From Saccharibacillus soli (GTDB taxonomy: Bacteria; Bacillota; Bacilli; Paenibacillales; Paenibacillaceae): a stretch of DNA of 64,000 bases. The DNA is taken from positions 806,001 through 870,000 of the forward strand of contig NIOB01000001.1 of assembly GCA_002189105.1 (NCBI GenBank), in the 5' to 3' direction. A program made the translations under genes and the position numbers. Below the pieces are notes generated by a model. It was not told the DNA's origin. It saw nothing but the letters and a program-made list of their open reading frames with translations, and ran no database searches. The first letter of the stretch is position 1. Every line of letters starts with the position of its first letter. Below are positions 27,180-35,178 of this stretch, one piece after another.

Positions 27180-28364
27180 ATGTGGGGGGCTCCAAGATCC
27201 GCAAACGCGAAGAAGATCATGCTTCTCGGGAGCGGCGAACTGGGCAAGGAAGTCGTGATTGAGGCGCAGCGGCTCGGTGTAGAGTGCGTTGCGATAGATC
27301 GTTACGAAGGGGCTCCGGCCATGCAGGTGGCTCATCGCAGCCATGTGATCGATATGTTGGACGCGCAGGCGCTGCGTGAATTGGTGCTTCAGGAGAAGCC
27401 CGATCTGATCGTTCCCGAGATTGAAGCCATCGCAACCCCGATGCTTCAACAGCTCGAGAGCGAAGGATTCCAGGTCATTCCGACAGCAACCGCTGCACGT
27501 CTCACGATGGACCGCGAAGGGATTCGCCGGCTGGCGGCGGAGAAGCTGGGACTGCCTACTGCGGCTTACCGTTTCGCCGATACGCTGGACGAGCTGAAGG
27601 CGGCGGTTGCAGAGCTGGGGGCGCCATGCGTCATCAAGCCGCTGATGAGCTCATCGGGCAAAGGCCAGAGTGTGCTCAAGGCTCCGGAAGATGCGGAGGC
27701 GTGCTGGCAGTTCGCTCTGGAAGGCGCAAGAGCGAAGAACCAGACCCGTGTGATCGTTGAAGCTTTCGTACCATTTGAGAGCGAGATCACCCTGCTTACC
27801 GTCCGAAGCGTATCGGGAACCACGTTCTGCCCGCCAATCGGACACATTCAGCAGGGCGGCGACTACGTGGAATCGTGGCAGCCGCATCCGATGGATGAGC
27901 CTAAGTTGGAAGAAGCCAAGCAGATCGCCAAGACGATTACAGACGAACTTGGCGGATATGGATTGTTTGGCGTCGAGCTGTTCCTGACCCGGGATGGCGT
28001 TGTGTTCAGTGAAGTATCTCCGCGTCCACACGACACCGGAATGGTGACGATGGCGACGCAGGATCTGTCGGAGTTTGCGCTGCATGTGCGGGCGATTCTT
28101 GGACTTCCCGTCACGGGAGTCGAACTGTTGACCCCAGGCGCTTCGGCAACGTTAAAAGCAAGCCAGGCAAGCGAGCATTTTGCCGTCGGAGGACTGTCGG
28201 AAGCGATGAGCGTCCCGCGTACCCAGGTTCGGGTATTCGGTAAGCCGGATTCCAAACCGGGACGCAGAATGGCCGTTGCGCTTAGCGCGGCGGAAGATGT
28301 CGAAACTGCGCGCAGCCGTGCCCGTGAAGCGGCCGGTCTGCTAAAAGAGGAGTATTTCGGATGA
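27180..28364 (+). CDS. purT: Formate-dependent phosphoribosylglycinamide formyltransferase
   Basis: PurT uses formate and ATP to formylate GAR in purine synthesis, a folate-independent alternative to PurN. The 394-residue product matches the family length (~392) and is ATP-grasp throughout: N-terminal [31 protein letters not shown], the [14 protein letters not shown] loop, [27 protein letters not shown] with the metal-binding acidic residues, and the C-terminal [15 protein letters not shown]. The frame is open to 27111, but ATG 27180 follows AGGAG and gives the usual N terminus. A GNAT gene overlaps its stop by four bases. Confidence 0.95.
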   Translation: MWGAPRSANAKKIMLLGSGELGKEVVIEAQRLGVECVAIDRYEGAPAMQVAHRSHVIDMLDAQALRELVLQEKPDLIVPEIEAIATPMLQQLESEGFQVIPTATAARLTMDREGIRRLAAEKLGLPTAAYRFADTLDELKAAVAELGAPCVIKPLMSSSGKGQSVLKAPEDAEACWQFALEGARAKNQTRVIVEAFVPFESEITLLTVRSVSGTTFCPPIGHIQQGGDYVESWQPHPMDEPKLEEAKQIAKTITDELGGYGLFGVELFLTRDGVVFSEVSPRPHDTGMVTMATQDLSEFALHVRAILGLPVTGVELLTPGASATLKASQASEHFAVGGLSEAMSVPRTQVRVFGKPDSKPGRRMAVALSAAEDVETARSRAREAAGLLKEEYFG

Positions 28365-28816
28365 CAACCTATGTATTGGAAAAAACGGCTGACCTTCGCG
28401 TAGCGGCCTGCAGCGATGCTGAGGTCTTAACGAAGCTGATGCGAAAACTGTCTTATCCTACGACACCAAGCGTAATGAGAGAACAGTTGGAGAGCCGAGA
28501 GCAGGATCCGAACTATCGCACTTATTTGGCAGAACGCAATGGCAAGCCAGTGGGCATGATCGCTTTGCGTCTGATTGCCGCACGAGGCAGCGAATCCAAG
28601 ACCGCTCAGATTGCGGGTCTGATCGTGGATGAAGATTGCCGCGGCTGCGGCATTGGACGTCAATTGGTTCGTCAGGCTGAGGAGTGGGCGGCTGAATCGG
28701 GCTGCCGCGCCCTGTTCTTGACGGGCATCAACCGGGAAGATCGTCTGGGTGCTCATGAATTCTATCGTCATGCTGGTTTTGAGAAATACGGCTGCCGATT
28801 TATCAAGTCGCTGTAG
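28361..28816 (+). CDS. GNAT-family N-acetyltransferase
   Basis: A 151-residue single-domain acetyltransferase. The acetyl-CoA-binding motif A is [27 protein letters not shown] (R-G-x-G-I-G variant of the Q/R-x-x-G-x-G/A loop), preceded by the [11 protein letters not shown] strand and followed by [28 protein letters not shown]. The substrate is unknown. The start ATGA overlaps the purT stop, so the two are cotranscribed and probably translationally coupled; this says little about function. A terminator follows at 28908. Confidence 0.88.
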   Translation: MTTYVLEKTADLRVAACSDAEVLTKLMRKLSYPTTPSVMREQLESREQDPNYRTYLAERNGKPVGMIALRLIAARGSESKTAQIAGLIVDEDCRGCGIGRQLVRQAEEWAAESGCRALFLTGINREDRLGAHEFYRHAGFEKYGCRFIKSL

Positions 28817-28907
28817 TCCTTTAGAGAACTCAACTAGCGTAGATTCGCTTAGATTCTTAGCATCATCCATTGGAAGTCCATCTTTGCAAATTGAACAGGT
28901 GTCCCTG

Positions 28908-28939
28908 AGGTTCCGGCTTTTATGAGCGGAACCTTTTTG
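28908..28939 (+). terminator. Terminator after purT-GNAT
   Basis: AGGTTCCG-GCTTTTATGAG-CGGAACCT followed by TTTTG. Confidence 0.75.
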
Positions 28940-28997
28940 TTCAACAGGGTTCCAAGTCGCTGCTGGTTATTCAGTCATCTTGTGAGGAGGAACAACC

Positions 28998-29507
28998 ATG
29001 ACCAAGAAAAAGAAGAGACGTGCTGCACTCGCTTTGGCGGCTGCGCTGACGTTTGGCGGCGCCTATCTAGGCGTGCCGCTGGAGCAGACGGCTGCCCAGA
29101 CGCCTTATCAGGCAGCGTATGCCAAGACGACGACAGACAAAAATCAGTTTACGGCCAAGGTGATCTATCTGGTCAACCTGGAGCGTCGTCAGGCAGGACT
29201 GAAGCCGCTGACTTTGCAGGCCAATGTATCACGTGCCGCACAGCTAAAAGCCGCTGATATGTCGAAGAAAAACTATTTTGACCATCAGTCACCCACCTAT
29301 GGTTCACCCTTTAATCTGCTTAGCCTGCAAAAGATCCCTTACCGCGCAGCAGGGGAAAACATTGCGCAGGGACAGCGTTCGCCAGAGAGTGTGATGAAGG
29401 CATGGATGAATAGTGAGGGACATCGAGCCAATATTTTGAACCCCAACTTTACCTCTATTGGGGCCGGTTACTTTAACGGATATTGGGTCCAGCTGTTTAT
29501 CGGGTAA
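28998..29507 (+). CDS. Exported CAP (SCP-like) domain protein
   Basis: A 169-residue secreted protein. A signal peptide (basic KKKKRRAA start, then a hydrophobic stretch to about residue 30) precedes a CAP domain of the YkwD type: VIYLVNLERRQAGLKPLTLQ, a helix LKAADMSKKNYFDHQSPTYGSPF, then AGENIAQGQRSPESVMKAWMNSEGHRANILNPNFTSIGAGYF. The HSPTYG-like and GHRANI motifs carry the two family histidines. CAP proteins are extracellular with mostly unknown biochemical role; in spore formers some sit in coat or wall. GGAGG lies eight bases before the ATG. Confidence 0.9.
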   Translation: MTKKKKRRAALALAAALTFGGAYLGVPLEQTAAQTPYQAAYAKTTTDKNQFTAKVIYLVNLERRQAGLKPLTLQANVSRAAQLKAADMSKKNYFDHQSPTYGSPFNLLSLQKIPYRAAGENIAQGQRSPESVMKAWMNSEGHRANILNPNFTSIGAGYFNGYWVQLFIG

Positions 29508-29612
29508 AGAGACTGCGAACAGGCTCCTTAGGGTCAGTTAGGGAAAGGAAAGCCTGAATTGAGGCTCATGGAATATATACGTATATGGATATACGCGTAT
29601 ACGAGAGATACA

Positions 29613-29650
29613 AAGAAACCCAATCTCCCGGGAGGGAGATTGGGTTTCTT
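29613..29650. terminator. Bidirectional terminator between the CAP gene and tRNA-Lys
   Basis: AAGAAACCCAATCTCCC and its perfect 17-base complement surround a GGGA loop. The A-run and T-run at its ends suit termination of both the CAP gene (plus) and the tRNA (minus). The DNA just before it (29569-29603) also has ATATAC/GTATAC-rich palindromic sequence of no clear role. Confidence 0.85.
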
Positions 29651-29665
29651 CATTATATAAAGGAA

Positions 29666-29738
29666 TGGGACATGTAGGAATCGAACCTACAACCTGTCGA
29701 TTAAGAGTCGAATGCTCTGCCAATTGAGCTAATGTCCC
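29666..29738 (-). tRNA. tRNA-Lys (anticodon CTT)
   Basis: A 73-base cloverleaf on the minus strand: acceptor GGGACAT/ATGTCCC, D arm GCTC/GAGC, anticodon loop CTCTTAA (anticodon CTT, reading AAG), variable AGGTT, T arm GTAGG-TTCGAAT-CCTAC, discriminator A. The anticodon stem has one T-C mismatch at its base (27-43). CCA is not encoded. It has its own promoter and a terminator, so it is a solitary tRNA gene. Confidence 0.95.
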
Positions 29739-29795
29739 ATATTTCTTCTAGCGGCCGCTCGGCGTTTTTTAACGTTGTCCCCGGCGACAAGAAAT

Positions 29796-29825
29796 ATCTT
29801 ATCACGGATATATAACGCTTGGCAA
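29796..29825 (-). promoter_or_regulatory. Probable promoter of tRNA-Lys
   Basis: On the minus strand TTGCCA (29820-29825) and TAAGAT (29796-29801) are 18 bases apart, about 60 bases upstream of the tRNA 5' end. Confidence 0.5.
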
Positions 29826-29906
29826 GTGTTTTCTGCAAAAAAATCAAAAAAACTTTTTGGTGCGTTTGCAAATTGCCTAGCCAACAATTATCTTTAGTAC
29901 GTAGTA

Positions 29907-30227
29907 CTCTGTACCCGGTCAAATCATAGGTTTACGTTTGGACGAAACGCGCATGGGTCTAGCGCGTTTTGGACAAGCGTAACCTCACCTTCGCTGGGTA
30001 GAGAGTTCCAGTGCTCTGTACCCGGTCAAATCATAGGTTTACGTTTGGACGAAACGCGCATGGGTCTAGCGCGTTTTGGACAAGCGTAACCTCACCTTCG
30101 CTGGGTAGAGAGTTCCAGTGCTCTGTACCCGATCAAATCGTAGGTTTACGTTTGGACGAAACGCGCATGGGTCTAGCTCGTTTTGGACAAGCGTAACCTT
30201 ACCTTCGCCGGGTACAGAGCGGTAGTG
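29907..30227. repeat. Three tandem 107-bp palindromic repeats
   Basis: Copies start at 29907, 30014 and 30121 with exact 107-bp spacing. The first two are nearly identical; the third differs at several positions and fades at its end. Each unit is a long imperfect hairpin: outer CTCTGTACCC with GGGTACAGAG (perfect in copy 3), middle GGTTTACG with CGTAACC, and inner AAACGCGC with GCGCGTTT around ATGGGTCTA. Since 107 is not a multiple of three, the open frame across them cannot repeat in phase and is not a gene. They fill the space between the tRNA-Lys promoter and the GDSL gene. There are no unique spacers, so this is not a CRISPR array. Confidence 0.92.
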
Positions 30228-30269
30228 CTGTGCGGCAGAAGGGATAGAGGCCGACTAAGGAGGAGTAAT

Positions 30270-31085
30270 ATGAATTCGTGGAAGTGGATATGGCGGCTGT
30301 CCGCATGGCTCTCGGCGGCAGCTACTCTGCTGTTGATCGTGGGTTTTGCCTATGGAGCCAAGCAGTTGATGTTCCCCAGACCGAACCTCATGGATTCGCA
30401 AGCATCGGCTGAAGCGCCGCTCACTCAGCGTGATCCGCAAGCCGAAGGGGACAGCTACCGCATCGCTGCAATAGGCGACTCTCTGGCAAAGGGCACGGGA
30501 GACACGACCGGACAGGGCTTTGCCCGACGAACGGCGGCGCTGCTTGAAGCAGAAGACAAACAGCCCGTACAATTTCTCAATAATCTTGGCATCAACGGTA
30601 TGACTACGCAGGAACTGCTGGACGAATTGCAGGAACCCGGCGTACAATATGTGCTCAAAAAAGCGAATGTGATTCTGCTGTCGATCGGAGCCAATGATTT
30701 GTTCCAGGGAGGTGCGGCGTTGCAGACCGGTTCGGGTACACCCAATCCAGCCGCGCTCGAACAGGCATTGCCCGGCGCCCAGCAGCGGCTGGCTCAGGCG
30801 CTCGATAAACTGCGTGAGATCAATCCGAACGCCAAAGTGGTTTATGTAGGCTTATATAATCCCTTTGGCGATGTAGAAGCGCTGCGTGAAGAAGGCAATC
30901 GGGGCATCACCTTATGGAATGCAGAGGCCGCTGCACGGATTATAGAGCGAGAGAATATGATGCTGACGCCTACCTTCGACCTGTTCCAGCGTGACCCTGG
31001 AGCTTACCTGTCTTTTGACCATTTTCATCCCAACTCGGATGGTTATGAACGGATCGCCCAACGAATCGTACAGGGAATGAAGTAG
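30270..31085 (+). CDS. Membrane-anchored GDSL/SGNH-type esterase
   Basis: A 271-residue extracytoplasmic hydrolase. One N-terminal hydrophobic helix (residues ~10-32) is a signal anchor or signal peptide. Catalytic blocks: IAAIGDSLAKGTGD (Ser nucleophile), the NNLGINGMTTQELL region with Gly, SIGANDLF with Asn (oxyanion hole), and FDHFHPNSDGYERIA with the Asp-His pair. Substrate unknown; relatives act on acyl or acetyl esters of lipids or wall polymers. AAGGAGGAG precedes ATG 30270; the frame upstream runs into the 107-bp repeats and is not used. A two-gene ABC transporter follows after 43 bases. Confidence 0.9.
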   Translation: MNSWKWIWRLSAWLSAAATLLLIVGFAYGAKQLMFPRPNLMDSQASAEAPLTQRDPQAEGDSYRIAAIGDSLAKGTGDTTGQGFARRTAALLEAEDKQPVQFLNNLGINGMTTQELLDELQEPGVQYVLKKANVILLSIGANDLFQGGAALQTGSGTPNPAALEQALPGAQQRLAQALDKLREINPNAKVVYVGLYNPFGDVEALREEGNRGITLWNAEAAARIIERENMMLTPTFDLFQRDPGAYLSFDHFHPNSDGYERIAQRIVQGMK

Positions 31086-31128
31086 GACAGGCATAGCTAG
31101 CAGACCCCATAGAAAGAGGCGATGACAG

Positions 31129-32100
31129 ATGCAGCAGCCAGATAATGCTTCCGTCCTGCATGTCCGAGACCTGCACAAGCGCATCGGGCGCAAGACGATC
31201 ATTCATAGCATCAATTTCGACGTACGCGAAGGCGAGATTTTTGGCTTTTTGGGACCCAATGGTGCAGGCAAGACGACCACAATACGCATGTTGGTCGGGT
31301 TGATTCGTCCAACTTCAGGCAGTGTGTCAATCTGTGGGTATGACGTACAGAAGCAGCCTGAACAAGCGCTTCAGTATGTCGGCTCCATCGTTGAGAATCC
31401 GGAGATGTATCCTTTTTTGACAGGGTGGGAGAATCTGATGCACTTTGCGCGCATGCAGGAAGGAATCGACGAAGATCGCATCCATGAGGTCACGCAGTTG
31501 GTTCATCTGGGCGGCCGGATTCATGAGAAAGTACGCACGTATTCATTGGGGATGCGTCAGCGGCTGGGCATCGCTCAGGCTCTGCTGGGCAGACCCAAGC
31601 TGCTCATTCTGGATGAGCCGACCAACGGCCTTGACCCCAAAGGAATCAAAGAGATGAGAGCTTTTATCCGCGAGCTGGCTGCCGGCGGTCTAGCCGTGTT
31701 TGTCTCCAGTCACCTGTTGAGCGAGATTCAACTGCTCTGTGATCGGGTGGCGATTATTGGTGGAGGCAGAGAGCTTGCTGTTGGTTCTGTGGAGGAATTG
31801 ATGGGCACGGGGCGCGGTATGGTGATCTGGGATGTCGAACCCAAGGAGAAGGCACTGAAGCTGCTGGAATCCTATGTCGATGTCAGAATCGTCGATGCTG
31901 TCGGAGCCGCCGTGCTTGAAGATGCCGCCGCAGCTCTAATGAATGAACGCAGTATCGTGACCGAGACGCCTGAAGAACGGGTAGCGGAAGTATTGGATCG
32001 AATGGTCCGCGAAGGAGTCGCAGTAAGAGGCGTGCATCGGGTCGCTCCGACGCTGGAGCGTCTATTCCTGCAAATGACGGAGGGGGAAGGCATCGAGTGA
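31129..32100 (+). CDS. ABC transporter ATP-binding protein (BcrA/CcmA-like)
   Basis: The 323-residue ATPase has Walker A GPNGAGKTTTIRML (~residues 43-56), Q-loop VGSIVENPEMYPFLTG, signature YSLGMRQRLGIAQALL, Walker B LLILDEPTNGLDP and switch SSHLLSE. A ~100-residue C-terminal region follows, as in bacitracin/antibiotic-type ABC-2 exporters. The next gene, overlapping by four bases, is its permease. Substrate unknown. The GDSL gene upstream may be in the same transcript. Confidence 0.92.
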   Translation: MQQPDNASVLHVRDLHKRIGRKTIIHSINFDVREGEIFGFLGPNGAGKTTTIRMLVGLIRPTSGSVSICGYDVQKQPEQALQYVGSIVENPEMYPFLTGWENLMHFARMQEGIDEDRIHEVTQLVHLGGRIHEKVRTYSLGMRQRLGIAQALLGRPKLLILDEPTNGLDPKGIKEMRAFIRELAAGGLAVFVSSHLLSEIQLLCDRVAIIGGGRELAVGSVEELMGTGRGMVIWDVEPKEKALKLLESYVDVRIVDAVGAAVLEDAAAALMNERSIVTETPEERVAEVLDRMVREGVAVRGVHRVAPTLERLFLQMTEGEGIE

Positions 32101-33086
32101 AACGTTTTTGGGCCATGGTGCAAAATGAAGTCGTGAAGATCATCAAGAAAAAGCGCTTCTATATCGTGCTGCTAATCCTCGCCGTTCTGGTGCCGATCTT
32201 CAGTTATGCTCAAATGAAGCAATCGCTGGAAAGACGCGATAGCTACGGCAGTGATTGGCGGCTTGAAGTTCAGCAGGCGATCATCGATAATCAGAACTCA
32301 CTCAGCAGTGACCGCGTTCCCCAGGAGTGGAAGGTTTATCGGCAGATCTATATTCAGCAGATGCAATACTATCTCGATCATGATGTGAACCCCAACGAAC
32401 CGGGAGGCGTCACCTTTACCCGCGAGTTTATTAACAATTCCGCCACGTTATTTATTCCGCTCATGATTCTGACGATTGCCTCGGATCTGGTATCCTCCGA
32501 ACGCACAACAGGCACGATCAAGATGCTGCTGACACGTCCGGTACGCAGATGGAAGGTGCTGCTTAGTAAACTCATGGCGCTGCTCATGTTCGTCTCTTTG
32601 ATTGTAGCCAGCGCCTATCTGATCTGCTATCTGATTGCCGGCGTATTCTTCGGTTATTCCGGCTGGAATATTCCGATCTTTACCGGGTTCGTGCTGAATG
32701 GTTCGGATGTCGATCTGACTTATGTGCAGGCGACACCTCAGTGGCAGTATCTGCTTATGCAGGCAGGACTGGTATGGTTTGTTGGCGTTGTTGTAGCGCT
32801 GCTGGCCTTCATGGTGTCAGTTCTTGTACGCAGCACAGCAGCCAGCATTGTGGTGATGATGGCCGCCCTGATCTCTGGTTCCATCCTCACGAATATGGCG
32901 TCGGCCTGGACAAGCGCCAAATATTTGTTTATGGTCAATCTCGGACTGACCGAATATCTGGCGGGTAATCCCGCTCCAATTAAAGGCATGACTTTAGGGT
33001 TTTCATTGGGAACTTTGGCCGTCTGGGCGGCTGTTTCTGTGATTATTTCGTTTGCTGTCTTTACGAAGAGGGACGTTTTGACTTAG
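32097..33086 (+). CDS. ABC-2 type permease
   Basis: A 329-residue membrane protein with about six helices: one near the N terminus (residues ~20-38), a large extracytoplasmic loop (~40-115), then five helices in the C-terminal part (FIPLMILTIASDLVSSERTTGTIKMLLTRPVRRWKVL is the ABC-2 signature stretch). The GTG start overlaps the ATPase stop. No substrate clue is seen. Confidence 0.88.
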   Translation: MKRFWAMVQNEVVKIIKKKRFYIVLLILAVLVPIFSYAQMKQSLERRDSYGSDWRLEVQQAIIDNQNSLSSDRVPQEWKVYRQIYIQQMQYYLDHDVNPNEPGGVTFTREFINNSATLFIPLMILTIASDLVSSERTTGTIKMLLTRPVRRWKVLLSKLMALLMFVSLIVASAYLICYLIAGVFFGYSGWNIPIFTGFVLNGSDVDLTYVQATPQWQYLLMQAGLVWFVGVVVALLAFMVSVLVRSTAASIVVMMAALISGSILTNMASAWTSAKYLFMVNLGLTEYLAGNPAPIKGMTLGFSLGTLAVWAAVSVIISFAVFTKRDVLT

Positions 33087-33180
33087 AATAAAAAGAGCAA
33101 AAATGAAAACACTTGTTTGCATTTCGGCATATGAACCATCCGGAGGCAAAAAGCGAGCAAGAGAGAAAGAGGGAGAATTC

Positions 33181-35154
33181 ATGGCCGAACAGATCGATAC
33201 GGCACAACAGACAGCGGTCCCGCAGGTCGTTCAGGGATACGACGCAGACGATATTCAGGTGTTAGAAGGTCTGGTCGCCGTCCGCAAACGGCCGGGCATG
33301 TATATCGGGAGCACCAGCTCCTCGGGTCTTCACCATCTGGTGTGGGAGATCGTGGATAACGCAGTTGATGAACATCTGGCTAAATATTGCGATCGGATTG
33401 AAGTGAGCTTAAACAAGGATGGATCGGTTACCGTACGCGACAATGGGCGGGGGATTCCAACGGGGATGCACAAGAGCGGCGTACCCACTCCGCAGGTTGT
33501 CTATACAGTTCTGCACGCTGGCGGCAAGTTTGGTGGCGGAGGATACAAGAAATCCGGCGGTCTGCACGGCGTAGGTGCATCGGTCACCAATGCGCTGTCG
33601 GAGTGGCTGGAGGTGGAAATCTACCGCGACGGCAAGATTCATCGCCAGCGGTTTGAGTATCGCGTGGACAAGAAGGGTGCAGAGCACGTTGGTGAGCCGG
33701 TAACCGGACTCGAGGTGCTGGGCAATACGAGACAGACCGGCACGAAGGTTACGTTCAAGCCGGATATTCGCGTGTTCAAAGCCGGCATCTCGCTGAACTA
33801 CAATACGCTGGCGGAGCGTCTTCAGGAGATCGCGTTCCTGAACTCGGGACTGCGAATCGTGCTGACGGATCATCGCACGGATACGAACGAAGAGTTTTAT
33901 TATGAGGGCGGCGCGAAGCAGTTCGTCGAATTCCTCAACGAAGGCAAGGAAGTGCTGCACGATGTGGTTCGCTTCTACGCCGAAAAGGACGAAATCGAGG
34001 TCGAAGTGGCCTTCCAATACAACGCGGGATATACCGAGACGATCGCTTCGTTTGTCAACTCGATCCCGACCCGAGGCGGCGGTACGCACGAGACGGGCTT
34101 CAAGACGGCCTATACACGCGTACTGAACGAATATGCGCGCAAGGTTGGCGTGCTGAAGGAGAAGGACAAGAACCTGGAAGGCGGCGATCTGCGCGAAGGC
34201 ATGATGGCCGTCATCAGCGTGAAGATGGGCGATGTGGAATTTGTCGGCCAGACCAAAGATCAGCTCGGCAGCGCCTCGGCACGCAGCGCAGTCGATTCGG
34301 TGGTCTCCGATAAGACGGCACAATTTCTGGAGGAGAATCCCCAGGCTGCCCAGGTTCTGATCCGCAAGGCGGTTCAGGCTGCCAGAGCACGGGAAGCGGC
34401 ACGCAAAGCACGCGATGAGATGCGCACCGGCAAGAAGCGCAGCGAAAGTTCCAACCTGAACGGCAAGCTGACACCGGCTCAGTCCAAGGACTTCACCAAG
34501 ACTGAGCTGTTTATCGTCGAAGGTGATTCTGCCGGCGGCTCTGCCAAGCAGGGGCGCGATTCCAAGATTCAGGCGATTCTGCCGCTCAAGGGCAAGCCGC
34601 TGAATCCGGAGAAGGCCAAGCTGGCCGAGATTCTCAAGAATGAAGAATACCGGGCGATCGTATCGGCGATTGGCGCAGGGATCGGACCGGACTTCTCGAT
34701 CGAGGACAGCAACTTCTCGAAGATTGTCATCATGACCGACGCCGACACGGACGGTGCGCATATCCAGGTGCTGCTGCTGACCTTCTTCTACCGCTACATG
34801 AAGCCAATGATCGATCAGGGCCGCGTCTATATTGCCCAGCCGCCGCTGTTCAAGATCACACGCAAAGGTTCGCGCAAGAACGAGATTGCCTACGCTTGGA
34901 GCGACGAAGAGTTGGAGAAGCTGACCAAAAATGCGAAAAACGTTGAACTTCAGCGCTATAAAGGCCTAGGGGAGATGAACCCGGAGCAGCTGTGGGAGAC
35001 GACCATGGACCCGGCGACGCGCACGCTGCTTCAGGTGCAGATTGAAGATGCAGCCAAGGCGGAACGCCGCGTATCGACGCTGATGGGCGACAAGGTAGAT
35101 CCGCGCAAACGCTGGATCGTGGAGCATGTGGACTTTACCGAAGTCGAAGAATAA
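33181..35154 (+). CDS. parE: DNA topoisomerase IV subunit B
   Basis: The ATPase subunit of topoisomerase IV, which decatenates daughter chromosomes. The 657-residue product has the GHKL ATPase domain (RPGMYIGSTSSSGLHHLVWEIVDNAVDE, DNGRGIPTGMH, GGLHGVGASVTNALS), the transducer domain, and the TOPRIM domain with IVEGDSAGGSAKQGRDSKIQAILPLKGK and MTDADTDGAHIQ. ParE rather than GyrB because parC follows directly. The start is ATG 33181 after GGGAG; the open frame to 33103 lacks homologous sequence. Residues of the quinolone-resistance region look wild type. Confidence 0.95.
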   Translation: MAEQIDTAQQTAVPQVVQGYDADDIQVLEGLVAVRKRPGMYIGSTSSSGLHHLVWEIVDNAVDEHLAKYCDRIEVSLNKDGSVTVRDNGRGIPTGMHKSGVPTPQVVYTVLHAGGKFGGGGYKKSGGLHGVGASVTNALSEWLEVEIYRDGKIHRQRFEYRVDKKGAEHVGEPVTGLEVLGNTRQTGTKVTFKPDIRVFKAGISLNYNTLAERLQEIAFLNSGLRIVLTDHRTDTNEEFYYEGGAKQFVEFLNEGKEVLHDVVRFYAEKDEIEVEVAFQYNAGYTETIASFVNSIPTRGGGTHETGFKTAYTRVLNEYARKVGVLKEKDKNLEGGDLREGMMAVISVKMGDVEFVGQTKDQLGSASARSAVDSVVSDKTAQFLEENPQAAQVLIRKAVQAARAREAARKARDEMRTGKKRSESSNLNGKLTPAQSKDFTKTELFIVEGDSAGGSAKQGRDSKIQAILPLKGKPLNPEKAKLAEILKNEEYRAIVSAIGAGIGPDFSIEDSNFSKIVIMTDADTDGAHIQVLLLTFFYRYMKPMIDQGRVYIAQPPLFKITRKGSRKNEIAYAWSDEELEKLTKNAKNVELQRYKGLGEMNPEQLWETTMDPATRTLLQVQIEDAAKAERRVSTLMGDKVDPRKRWIVEHVDFTEVEE

Positions 35155-35178
35155 AGGGCAAAAGGGGATTTTTAACCA

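Noticed and set aside
30011-30270. Open frame across the 107-bp repeats, and the extended start of the GDSL gene
   Set aside because: The 107-bp period breaks codon phase and there is no ribosome binding site. ATG 30270 has AAGGAGGAG.
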